Source: Lineus longissimus (Eukaryota > Nemertea > Pilidiophora > Heteronemertea > Lineidae). From it: a stretch of 64,000 nucleotides of DNA. Each line of letters starts with the position of its first letter. The stretch's first letter is position 1. Location of the stretch: NCBI RefSeq assembly GCF_910592395.1, contig NC_088310.1, positions 1,309,501-1,373,500 on the forward strand, given 5' to 3'. The notes below the pieces were generated by a model that searched no databases, was not told the origin of the DNA, and saw nothing but the letters and a program-made list of their open reading frames with translations. Positions 8,914 through 21,100 of the stretch are shown here, in pieces. Both the position numbers and the translations under genes were made by a program.

Positions 8914-11900
8914 ATGAGTAAATTCATGAAGTCCACCTCGAAAGACGGCGATGACGACGCCGGCGACTTTTACGCAGGGAGTGCGTTTGTCTACCTTCCT
9001 CCAGCAGCAGACGATGAGCTGGAAGAAGTAGCAGACGAGGGTTCCGATGAGGAGCCTCTTGCAATGGAGGATGTTGTCCATGAGGAAATGAAGAAAGATG
9101 ACGACGGAAAGGTAAGGGAGATTATATATATAAGGATTGTTTTTAAACGGTACGGGTAGTAGATGGTGTTTCAGTTGCATTGCCAGCTGAAAGTTTGAGC
9201 TCCTGAGCACGATGTCGAACAATATGGGACAGGCGTTGGAGTTTCGGGGATTTGTGAAAACTTACTTATTTCTTATATATAAACCTTAACCGTTATGGGC
9301 TGTACGTTCTCCCTGAGCCACACTTGCTATGCATGACATCAAGGATTCATTAGGGAATCATTAATAACATCATTGTCCATGATGAGACTATACTGTAACC
9401 ATATGCATGTTGTCCTATTTGGCTGAACAAATCTAAAACATAGGTGACATCAAACATGTACATGGCGAATGCCTTCTATTTTCCTTGGTTGAGAACGATG
9501 GTATTTAGGCAAGGATAATTTAGGTCAGTAATATCAAAATTGTGGCCTAAATCATAGATTGACAAGAACACAAAGACAGAAAATAGTCCCATGGTTAGGG
9601 CATTCATACTGTACTCTACTGTACACTCCTACCAAAACAGAATTGAACGCCAAGCCAAGTAGGACTATCATTATTTCACTTCTTGGGCGGAATATTTCTT
9701 TCTCATGCGTTTCTCATGATTGACCAATGCATTTTTCTCACAGAGAAAAAAACACCTTTTTTGCATTGTTTCCTCTTTCCAGACCTGCATTTTAGACATC
9801 CTTGATACAGCTGGTCAGGAAGAGTACTCGAGCATACGGGAGCTCTACGTCAGAAGTGGAGGCGGCTTCCTCATCGTGTACGACGTCACAAGGCCCGATA
9901 CACTCAACGACGCGAGCGACATCTATGAATGGGCATGTCGGGTCAAGGACTTGCCAAGAGTACCAGCGGTAAGTACCCTTTAAATATCTTTTTGATGTCC
10001 GCTGGCCATCACCAAAGGGTGGTCGAATTACCCTCATGGTCATTAAGGTTTTACAAAGTCGGCTGTTGGTTACCGGACGGCTATCCATCCATCCATGTCA
10101 CACTGGACGGCAAACCAACCGACTCATCTGACTGATAATCTTCTTTTAGGTTCTCTGTGGCAATAAAGACGATCTAGATGATGACCGGAAAGTGACTAGG
10201 GAAGCAGGCGAGGCCTTGGCGAAGAAACATGGGATGCCATTCTTTGAGACATCCGCGAAGGTACTACACAATGTTGACGAGGCATTCCAAGAACTCGTCC
10301 GCCAGATGCCGAGATATGGACTGGACTACAAGGTATGGACTTTCAAGTCAATGTTTTAATTCCTGTTCATACTGTACACTTGTCCATTGAACAGACTGTG
10401 AGCGATCGTTTCATTCTTTAATCCTTGCCATTGGGTACCGCTGCTCCTACAATGTAGTTGCAAGTAACAACCTGTTTTTCATGCGTATCACGTCCTTCTG
10501 ATTACAAGTAACTGGATGACATCATCACCTTTACCTTCTCTGGTTCCCACCTTAGGTCCGCAGAATGGTAACCAGTCAAGGTTCTGAGCCCTTCTGAGTC
10601 TCGCCAAAGGTTTCTTGATCATGAGCACAGCAATGATGGCAATCAAAGGCAAACTCTACCCAGCATCAATTGTCATGGGAGCCACTCTCGTCCAGCATGC
10701 AGCCGACACATGCACATAGAAGCCATCTTTGTAAATACAAATTGAATCATGGGTTAATCCTAAACAAACGTTCAAAGAAATATCCAAAATTAAATTATGA
10801 CTTGATCACTTTTGGTATTGTTCTAGCTTGCCGTGCTTGGTTCCGGGGGCGTGGGCAAGTCATCACTCACGTGTCGATTCGTCTGCGACGAATTCTGTGA
10901 GAACTACGACCCAACCATCGAAGATTCATACAGGAAGAGAGTAGTTGTGGAAGACATACCCAAAGAAAGAGGTTAGAATATTAAAGGTCCATTTATTTCA
11001 CGGCTTGATAGCAGGTTACTCGGGTACGAAGGAACGGTTTGTTTGTTTCAAAGGCTGCAGAAATGGTATAAGTCTTCGACACTGACACTTTTGAGTGCGA
11101 TATAAAGCAGTACACACATGTAATATCGGAACGTTGATGATATAGTTGATATGCACATGATTACTGTTTCATGTCACTCACTGTACAACAATATGACAGA
11201 CGGCCAGTTTGATCCATTACTTGGTGACAAAATGGCAAATCATGCTTCAACGGCACTTTTTATTCCAGTTGCTGAGAGGCCATCGAAAGCCAACAAGGGG
11301 CGCATGGCGAATCTGTTTTCAGCTGGTCCAAGTCGTAATCGTCAGCAAAACTTGAACAAAGCGAGGAGTAATGTCGCACCATCATCAAAAAGACGGTCAT
11401 TCCTGGGGAAATTGTTCAACAAAACGTCAAAGGCCCCTGCTACTCCTAGTTCGGATGGTTTTGGAGAAGATTTACCCGTCACGCAGCAGGAACCGCCATC
11501 CGCCCAGGCACCACCCCTTTTGCCAAGGAAGAAGAACAAGGTGATTATAAAGAGATATGTGATACCACGGCCTGGCCTTTTGATATTGTGCGGTAAGAAA
11601 CTGGTAGGCTCCAAGGAATGAGCCCACCTCATCAGTTTTAGTCGAGTTGAGTAGAAATATACGGAAATCGCCAAAGAGAATGTGAATGTGAACCTCCTAC
11701 TTCAGCTTCCGAAGGAGAGGTAACTGCACCGCAGTGAATGAAAGTGGCCCTCTCATTAGCGAATTTCTACCACCTGGTATCAACTTCGTTTCAGGTAAGG
11801 AAGACCCAGATGGCCAATGCCAACGTGATTGCTCTGCGATTGGGCGCGCTGTCTGATGACTCCCGCATCACCACCGGCGACCCTGTCTACTGCAATAACT

Positions 11901-14900
11901 GCCCCGCCATATTGTCGGCCATTTCTCAAGTGAAAGAGGAGCACAAATGGAAATGGTAAGTGGTCATATTCTTCATTGGTCATACGAAGGACAACGTCAC
12001 TCTTTATACTTGTCTTCAAATTTGAACATGAGCTTGATATGTCCGAATCGTAGAAGTCGTGGACCTACGTGTATCATATTTCTAGGACATTGTTCTCTGT
12101 TTACAACCAACATGACCTAAACATGTGTCAAATCTTCCTTGCAGTGAATTCTGCGGCCATGAGAACCAGCCTGACATCGACGATGCAGAGATCCCCGCCT
12201 TACCAAGCAACGACTACGTGGTGTTCGCGCCGCCCAAGAAGGAAGAGAGAGGAGAGGAGAAGAAGAAGGATGATGAGCCTGACCTGAAGGATACTGGGCT
12301 TCTCATTTACTGCATCGATATAAGCTCGTCAATGGCCATGAACATCAGTATGCCGGAACTGCAGAGTAAGCTTCCTCTCGGGGTTATCACGTGGGGTTAT
12401 TTTCTTTCACCTTTTTTCTTGTGTGTTCGTGGTTCTGCGGCAGTTTGACAGATCACATCGTTTTCAAGTTTGAGGCTGTTTGGCCACTGTTTAGGTGGTA
12501 GTAAAGACCTGCAGTTGTTTAACCTCTTGATCAGTGTGGTCTTTCGGCCTCCCTATCGAGACTACTTTCTATTTAATTTCAAAACTTCTCTTTTCCAGGT
12601 GAGTGGCGGAACCAGCAGGGTCGTGATTCATCTGGTAATATTGCCACCCGGTTAGACTGCGTCAAACAGGCAACCTTAAGGTAAGATGGAGTCCCATTCG
12701 TAAATGAGAACATAAGTATAAAAATTCACATTAGTTAATCAATTAGAATCAGAATGTTTGTTTACACCGATAAATAAATGATAAACTATATTTAATCCAG
12801 ACAAATCGAACGCCTTCAAATAGAGCGCCCAAACAAACGCGTCGCTTTGGTGACCTTCGAAAGCCAGGTGAAAATCCTCGGCGACGGACGAGCCTCACAG
12901 GTGGTCCAGGCGAACCAACACAACCTAGAGGAGACGGCCGAGTGCGGGAAGAGAATCATGCGAGATTTAGCCATAAGACCGCTCAAGGATAGCTACGGGT
13001 AGGTTAAGTCCAACTTTCCTCCTGAGTAACGAAGTCATGAATTACATGTATCTCGAGTGTTTGAAGAGAAAGGCTTCATTTTTCACGGACTGAATATATG
13101 TTGACATGTCTTTCAGTATGTTGAATTCGCGAGTCTAAATAATGATACGGCATTGATACTGTAAGCTCTTGCCAAAACCAATCACTCTGTTTTTCTTATA
13201 TTTAGCTCGGTAACTAAAACAGTGAGTGAGCTGACAGTAAGCGGATGCACAGCATTGGGGCCTGCGCTAGCGACCAGTGTGGGCATGGCCGAGGGTTACC
13301 CTGCCGCGGAGGTCATTCTCTGTACCGACGGCGAACCCAACACTGGCATGGGAAGTCTCGGGGGTGCGGAGCCCGACTCTGGATTTTATGAAATGGTACG
13401 TGTATAGTTTATTTTTTAAGTGAGCATATCCAAATAATAAAACATAACATTTGGTTTATTCCTTGAAGAAGACATTTCGTTATCGTGTCATTTTAGTATA
13501 CAGTCTCGTTCATGTATTTCTAGTGTGAGAAGTTCTTAGTGTCAATTGGTCGGTTTTAGGTATGGTGAACATCACATGCTGTTCAGTTTAGCTTTCTGCT
13601 CAGATTTGATGCAGATTTTATTCACTGTTGGGCCCGATATAAACTTTCCATGATGATGTAACCATAGCTAGGTACACCAGATTCTTGATGGACGTCATTT
13701 CACCCAATACATGTATTTGTTGATTTCAGATTGGAGAATACGCCCTGAGAAACGAGACCAAGATCTCTGTGATCGCTCTCGATGGTGCAGAGTGTAATCT
13801 GCAATATATCAGCATCGCCGCATCTATGACAGGTGGGACCGTGAATATCCTGAATCCCAGTGAACTTACCAGGGAGATCAGGTTCCTGTCGCAGAATCCA
13901 GTCATCGCTACAGATGTGACCGCTAAGATTATACTTCACCCCACGCTCTGCTTCGATGACCCGAACATCAAAGAGGTAAGTTGTGAAGGTTCTAGGAGCA
14001 GCCGAGCTTCTCGTTCCCCATTCGCACGGCTTGCGTTACAAATAGATTCTAATCCTTCAACATGGAGTTCCGCTTCGGAACTAGCACTTTTGTTGGTGTT
14101 TATTGATACTCCTGGCATTAATTTGCAGGTTGCGATATCGAGATGAGCACATCTCCAGTCATAGTAGGGGACACGACAATCTGGATGTAAAAGCCCCCTG
14201 AATTTCATACTTCGTTTGCAAGGAGTCCAGTCACTAAGGACCATGAAGGTCAATCTGGCTCTTCACCAGGATGCATTTATACATTACAACGTTACTAATG
14301 TGTGGTCTTATCGAATTTTTCTTTTAATTGAATCAGGTGACAACTATCTTGGATAAGAAGATTGGGAATGCCAACAAGACGACCGACCTAACGTACGCAT
14401 TTAAGGCTCATCCAACTACGAGACCTGTGGAGCAGTTGACAGCTATTCCTTTCCAGGTAAGATTCTCTCGCCAACATATTATGGCACCCTCTTCAAATAT
14501 TAAGTGTGATGTACATTTATTTAGATCCTCATCAAACTCCTTCTCTTGAATAAACACAACTTGCAAATTCGTTTACAAGTTCTCACCTTCCTCCTTATGT
14601 TGCTCAGTGTTCGAGGTATTCAAATGTGTTGACAAGCCGAGGCCAAAGCAGTCTGCCATCTTTTAGAATCATGTCAAATCTGTCATCTTACTACATCATT
14701 ATCCTTCTGCCTCTGCTAAGATTTGGTCTCAAATCATATGGTTGCGAAAAAGACTAAGTGGCCGCCAAAAATAACCATATGGCCGCTGAATAAAACCTTA
14801 TATTCTTTCTCTCCAGATTCAGATCCGCTATACGAAGCCCGACGGTATGAAGTGTTTGAGAGTGATCTGCCATTCCATTCCCATTACAAATGACAGGAAG

Positions 14901-15804
14901 ATTATGGAGGAGAATGTGAACGTGGCCATCACCGGGCTTGCCGCGGTCCATCGGTCAGCCGCACTCGGGAAGGAGGGAAAATATAGAGAAGGCAGGGAAA
15001 ATCTGTAAGTAGTTTGTTGGCCTACACTTGAAACATGTACACTCCTCTCGGCTTGGCGCGTGGCGTGCAGACACAGACTCAAGGTAGCAGCCACCTCCTT
15101 ATCCATTCATGTTCCCTTCTTCTTACTCGGTACCCTTCACTGCGAAAGAAATTATTGTCTGGCCAAATCAAGCACCAATATATAACCGAAATATACTTTT
15201 CTATCTCGCAGGCTTGCCACTGAGCGCATGATGAGGCGTGGCGCTAAGTCAGACCGGCAGGTTGAAGAACACTTCGGCTTTGTGGCTGAGAACGTTGACA
15301 TTGATGAGGAATTGAGGAATAATATCTTTAGAAAGGCAAGTTCACTTATCTTCGGGATTTAACATGATATGATTCAAACCAGGCTACATGAGTCCTAATC
15401 TTCCAAATGAGAGAACACGCTCTGATCCCTTGCAACGGTTACCAATGGCGATCGCGCGAGACATGGAAGCTGGCTGAGTTCCAAATAATTACTCCGTTGG
15501 CGACCTCTGGGCAAATATCGTGAGGTACATGATACAGAACGCAAAATTGAGTTTGGTCATTCGTAGTTTTAAGTTGGTGACAATGGTATGAATGTTGAAG
15601 AAACAGGTTTTTAGAATTGATCTTTCGTTTTCATTTCAGGAGAAGACGTGTTCCGACTCGACCGCAAAGGTCTTTCAACAGAAACAGTCAAGAATGAATG
15701 TGGGGCAAATGCAGGCTGCCATGTCGAAAGGAAAATATAATAGAATGAATCGGACGACCGATAATCAAAACCTTCGTGACCAATACTACGATTATAAGAG
15801 CTAG
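8914..15804 (+). CDS. cpras1: Circularly permuted Ras (cpRAS)-zinc ribbon-VWA protein
   Basis: Fifteen coding exons: 8914-9111, 9783-9968, 10150-10332, 10827-10971, 11269-11540, 11795-11955, 12145-12365, 12599-12680, 12801-12998, 13206-13395, 13730-13975, 14337-14456, 14817-15004, 15212-15335 and 15640-15804. They join in frame to 892 aa. After an acidic N-terminus (1-66) the Ras motifs come in the order G3 DTAGQ (74-78), G4 GNKDD (132-136), G5 ETSAK (161-165), G1 GSGGVGKS (194-201) and G2 PTIEDSY (218-224). A CxxC...CxxC zinc ribbon follows (361-385), then a VWA domain with MIDAS DISSS (440-444) and later CTDGEPNTG. This is the cpRAS-VWA architecture described by Elias and Novotny in 2008. 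All nucleotide-binding residues are kept, so an active GTPase is likely; the cellular role is unknown. The intron after 15335 has a GC donor. Confidence 0.93.
9189..9270. repeat. Interspersed repeat shared with 3516-3597
   Basis: Second copy of the dispersed repeat (GAGCTCCTGAGCACGATG, then GGGACAGGCGTT), here in the intron after the first cpRAS coding exon. Confidence 0.5.
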
Positions 15805-16082
15805 ACTACCCGCACTGAGTAACACTGCCGGTCCATGCTGTCATAAGAATGGTCAAATACTATAGGTACATGTGCGTGTACATTGTACTTATACATTGTA
15901 TAATGCAGGCACATTTTTCACATTGTAAATCACACACGATGACTGTGTGTCCGTCTTATTTATGTATTCGTGACAAGAATTTTCGATATAAGAACAAACC
16001 TGCATCTGTGTTCATGTATGATGATGATGCATGCCTATGACTTAAAATGTATACTTTGTACTTTTTTGAAATATATTTTGTA

Positions 16083-16088
16083 AATAAA
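16083..16088 (+). terminator. Polyadenylation signal, cpRAS gene
   Basis: AATAAA 279 bp after the cpRAS stop codon and just upstream of LINE remnants, in a locally AT-rich 3' UTR. Confidence 0.5.
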
Positions 16089-16104
16089 TTTGTTATAAAT
16101 TTGG

Positions 16105-16516
16105 TAGGCCCCAACTACTATATGGCTCTGAACTTAGGGGTGCCTATCTTTTAAGGAAGCCAAGTAAGGACACTATACTGAAGTCTATAAAAAAGTAAGG
16201 TTAGACCATAAACTTGTACATCTCAGAATATGCAAACAGATACTTGGTGTTAAGAAATACTTCCAATAGCAGTGTATATAGTGAGATTGGTCGAACACCA
16301 TTGTTGTTTGATATATTTAAAAAAAAAAAAATCTTAAATATCCAACATGTGGTGAAAGATAATAACCAACTCGCCAAACTCATCTTGAAAAATGAGTATG
16401 ATAATTATTGTAATGATCGCCAGAGCTATTTCAGCATTGTCAATTGTATATTTGTACTGATTTGTGAAGACTTTCCACTTTACAAGGATATTGTGAAGGA
16501 GTAATAAATAAAGATC

Positions 16517-16550
<34 letters not shown>

Positions 16551-16556
16551 TTATTA
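16105..16556 (+). mobile_element. Decayed LINE 3' end with (TTA)n tail
   Basis: Broken frames encode fragments typical of the C-terminus of non-LTR retrotransposon proteins: LLYGSEL, then HLRICKQILGVKKY, then NTSNSSVYSEIGRTPL. In-frame stops and frameshifts separate them. The last fragment ends at 16501-16503 and is followed by a TTA-rich microsatellite, a common LINE tail. It is an inactive truncated copy; the clade is not determined. Confidence 0.7.
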
Positions 16557-17755
16557 TATTCTACGCTGTAAAAGGTCGAATCGAGATGGACGATCAGGAT
16601 GACGAATATTGCATGAGTCTACGTGTAGGTTGGAACTTTGAGTAACGATTGGGGTTGGGTTATGGCGTTCATGAATGTATGACAGGCTTATTGTCATCCA
16701 CAATGATTATTGGCAATTAGTCGGGTCATCTAGGCCAAACGATTCTATCTTCAAGCATAGAAAGGTGCCTATACAGCGAGTGTATCTATTCATGATACAT
16801 AGAAATATAGAATATAAAGTACCATGTTAAAAATCGGTACGGTTTCGATCATCAACCACGCTCGTCCTTGTTGCAAGTATCGAATGCCCGGTCGAAAAGC
16901 TCAAATAACAATATCGCCTGCCCAGTCCCTTCTGTCAGAGCAGTGACTGGTTTCATAGCTTCTCCCCAAAACTTGAGAAGAAGTAGATCATAGAGAGAAT
17001 CATCCTGAGTAAATCAGGGGTAAATGTTCGCTTCTCCGGCTCTGCAGATTTGGCAAGGCCAACGGCCTCTATTGAATTGAACTTAACTTGAACCTTTCAC
17101 TGACACCGGCACTGCATACCGGACTACTGCTAAATCAGTTCTAAATATACTTCTTTCTTGGATGAGGGTGAATAGGTATCGGGTATGCAAGCGAATAGTG
17201 TGTATGTACTAACTAGTATTACTTCGGTGACCTTACCATTCTAACACATTAAAGGACAGTTCTCGTTAAAACGCTTAAGAAATTGGTGTGCTATGAATGG
17301 CCCGGTAAAAACCTAAGGCGGGAATAAGCTTTCATTGATAAATCTAAGGAGTTTCAAGAACCCCAAATCACTAGTAAGGTTCATAGGATACTGGTCTGTC
17401 ATTGGTTTAGGTCTCCTTATCATTTACATACTCCAATATCCAGAAATATAACAATATTTACGATAACTTTTTATGTTTTTGACATTATTTGCGACCATTA
17501 TCGATAACGCGCTCCATGCGGATTCGTAAGGTACTATTATAGTATAACACCATGCCTCGTCAAGTTACCTCGCTTGCGGAGCCACCTGGGTGACCCACGT
17601 GCTTAGACTCATAGTAAACATTGTAGTAGAAATATGCTAATGACTATCCCTTATATGGAAACCGAAGTAGTTGAATATTTTCGCTGCAGGTGTCTCTGAT
17701 ATTCACGTGGATTGACGAGCAATCTCCTTTAATACACTCGGAGGTATTTCACTGC
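16557..17755. other. Intergenic, no gene seen
   Basis: No coding exons recognised. A TATTGAATTGAAC motif near 17068 resembles tails of other short repeats in the window (near 25485 and 40148) and may mark a decayed SINE. Confidence 0.4.
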
Positions 17756-17932
17756 TTATATACTTAACCGATATACTACATGTCAGTTTGCAAGAAGTCC
17801 ACTGCCGTGCATAACACAGTCGACGTCAATATAGACAAGTTGACTGACCCTGCATGGAGAGGGTTGGGGACAGTATCGATATCCCAAACGCGCAAACATC
17901 GTAATCTGTGGAAACATAGCTTCATGATTCTT
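17756..17932 (+). promoter_or_regulatory. Candidate TATA box and 5' UTR exon of the MOLO1-like gene
   Basis: TTATATAC at 17756-17763 precedes a segment ending at 17932 before a strong donor GTAAGTAT. The matching acceptor is the TTTCAG ending at 18084, 25 bp before the ATG at 18110. The exon is inferred from splice signals only. Confidence 0.4.
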
Positions 17933-18109
17933 GTAAGTATATACATCGCATTTCGCTTCCTTTTGTTGACTGAGTTCCCTTGCCCTGATATCAATCAATT
18001 CCTAGTGTGGACGTAGTTTCGATTCAGCGTCATGAAGAAAAAGGTACCCTGCGTGTTCAACTGAAAGCAATCATTCTGTTTCAGATTCTGAGGGTGGACA
18101 TTCATTAAA

Positions 18110-21100
18110 ATGAAAAACATGGGTCCAAGCCTTCTCGCAGTCTACCTCGCGATGACATTGGCAGCCATATCTTCCGCAAACTCGACCACGCCATTTACTC
18201 CATCAGAATATTGGGACGTGAAGGACTTCCCCAACCCACGTTACGAAGCTGCTAAATGTGGTCGCGACAAGTCCTCGTACGTCTGTGATCCAAACAGGTT
18301 GTTAAGGCCTTATCAAAGTAAGTATAGTGAAAGGGAAACGGTCGGATGGGGCATTGAATCCTTAACCCCATCTTGAGTCATTCATGTGTTGATGTTCACT
18401 AGGGCCTGAGGAGCGAAGGATATCACAATTGAGTCAACCAGCTTATTCTTTTCGGTAATAGTATACCTGACTCAGGAATGAGGATATACAACACTTTTTC
18501 TCGAACTCTCAAACAGTTCTCTGGAAAATGTTTACCTTCGATATTGATTTCATACATTATTTACTTGATATCAATCATGATTTTTCCATTTATTATGATT
18601 TTAGCCGCTAACCTGGACAAGATCGTCGCGGACGTGACAGCCAACACTTCGTGTGCATGCGTGACTTGCCCGGTAGGACGGACCGGCTACATGATGTCAG
18701 TGGCCATCGTCCCGTGGCTCAAACTTCCATCAGGGTGAGAACTTCTTTTTTGACAAAACTTCCAGTCACACATACATCAACATTTTGCTCTCTATTGCCC
18801 ATCCCGATGACAGATTTACCCCATGAATTCCGTTCCCAGTGACAGAAAAGATAATAACAAGGCTAAAGCTAAAAATATGTTGAATATTTTTGATATCTCG
18901 ATGGACGTGTGCAGTTCCCATATAAATCCACGTTTAAAAGAGGGTCCAGAAAATCTACTCACTATGGCAATCTGGACCCAATGACTGCCCTCTTAATACC
19001 TCGCCAGGCTCGATGAGCTTTACCAGGCCGTTTCTGTAAAAAGGAAAGGTCTTGATTTTTGTAAACTCGTGTTAAATTCATCTGATATCTTAAAAACATG
19101 TGAAGTGTATCAGATAGGCCTAATTTTTATGTAGACGGTGCCGAGGCGAGAAGTCCCTACTGTCATCTTAGATAAGACGGCATGGTGCTTCTTCAACCAT
19201 GAAGAAGTGAGCCAAGTCGAATAGGCCTAGCCTATTCATAAAGCTGGGATCACGCAGAGATGAATGTCTGAGAGATAATATCGTAGAGGTCATTTCGTGT
19301 CGTCTAGTCGGCTCACTGATACCACTCATGTTAACGCCAACCCAGCAAAACCTACTTGTTTTGCTCTTGATACATGTATGTTTATGATTCTAAAGACCTC
19401 TGCCTTAATAACAGGCCGTACCTTCATAATTTTGGCTGGAGATGTCGGCAGTTGACATGTGGAGTCATCACTTGTAGCGTGTTTGATGATTGGGCCTGGA
19501 GCCTGTGTGAATACATCGTCCACGACTTTCCTACCACAAATGGAACACAGCCTATCAGCGGGATTGGCCCCGCTCAGAGGGGAGGCATCGTTCCCGTGTA
19601 CTTCAGACGGATCTCCTGAACTACCAAAGTACTTTTTGACATAGAGCTTAGATGTGCTTCTCTTTTCAACCTTTATGTTCTTGGTCTGAAGGAAAACAAA
19701 ATTAACCATCAGTTCCAGTCAAAACTGGTTTTGGCTAAACATTCTTTTGCCTGATTGACAGGACTACGTTGAAAAGGAAATGGGAGCATCATTACTTTAC
19801 TTTTTGTAACACTCACCTTTTTCCCCCAAAGTTCTTTAATTATGATGTCTCTCGGTTTTTGGTCGTCATCGTCACCGGCGAAGATCTCAGACTTAGGATC
19901 AGACTCTGAAAAATAAAAAGGATGAGTTTGCACGCATCAGTATTAGATAGCAAGTAAGGCGATAGCTAAGTGAGACTGATGGCTTATGAGCTTGAAGTTT
20001 GGCTTTCAAAATAAAGCGCTGTAGAATCCCAGTCTTCGATAAAAAGATCTTTGTGGCGATTCGAACCAACAACCTCCGGGTCAGAGTTCCACATGTAGGC
20101 ACGACGTCACCGCGGTTCAAAGATCAGGAACCTTTGCTCAAAAGTCGACAACGTAACTTATGCATGTGTCGAAGCTGTTTGACGTGGTTGCAGATTCATT
20201 GTTCAGAAAAAAAGTGCGGGAAAATACCTATGTCGAGTGTGGCATCCCCACCTAGCATTCTTCGGAGTCTGAAAGATAAAGTCAGCAATTTAACAAATCA
20301 TGCTCCTTCTGGTTGAAGGAAAAATATGAAAAGTATTCGAAAATTATGCGGTCGAACCAACTGAATTGACACGTTTCTGAAACGTTCCCGTCATGTTTTG
20401 AGGAAGAAATATCTTGTGGGAGCGCGTATTTCAGTACCGGCCGGAAGCAGAAGCGCTAAATGTAAAACTATTGACAACATGTCATTCATCAGCTCAAACC
20501 GATGGGAACAAAACATGATAGTTACTGGTGGTTGATGAAACTTGGATCGAGCGCGGCAGGATCAATGTCATCATGACTGCGGGCTATGCGGCTGCTCCGT
20601 TCTCCGGTCACCCGCTCTTCTTCATTGACCACGAGCTTGATATCACATAAAGATGTCATGGTGGTGATCCTAAACAAAACATGGTCAGATGAAAAACAGT
20701 TTCCAAAAGATTGCTGTAGATGTTGAACTCGCCACCGCCAACCTCCGCGAAATTGATCTACGTTGTATCGAGGGGGGCGCGAAAACGTTTTATAAAATCA
20801 TTCAAAAGTAAAATACTGATGGATATTATGAAGAAACAATGAGGTAAAATGGGAGCTCAATGGCGGAATTTGTAGCCCGAGGAGTCTCACTAAAATCGGA
20901 CAAATCAAACTTACTGAAGAATAAGAAGCTGATTTTGCGAGAAATATTGGAAGAATGATCCGAACGTTTTCCAAACCCTGGACTTTATGATATGGCGTTG
21001 CTATGCGTCGTGCAAAGGAGGATGGGATCGACGTCATGTCGTTGCTATGAGTCGCCTGCGTGATGACGTCATAGTCCTTCCGTTTCACTCAGTCGCAATG

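Noticed and set aside
16214-16504. 96-aa plus open frame as an independent gene
   Set aside because: Its sequence is the tail of a LINE protein with upstream frameshifts and a TTA-repeat tail; retrotransposon remnant.
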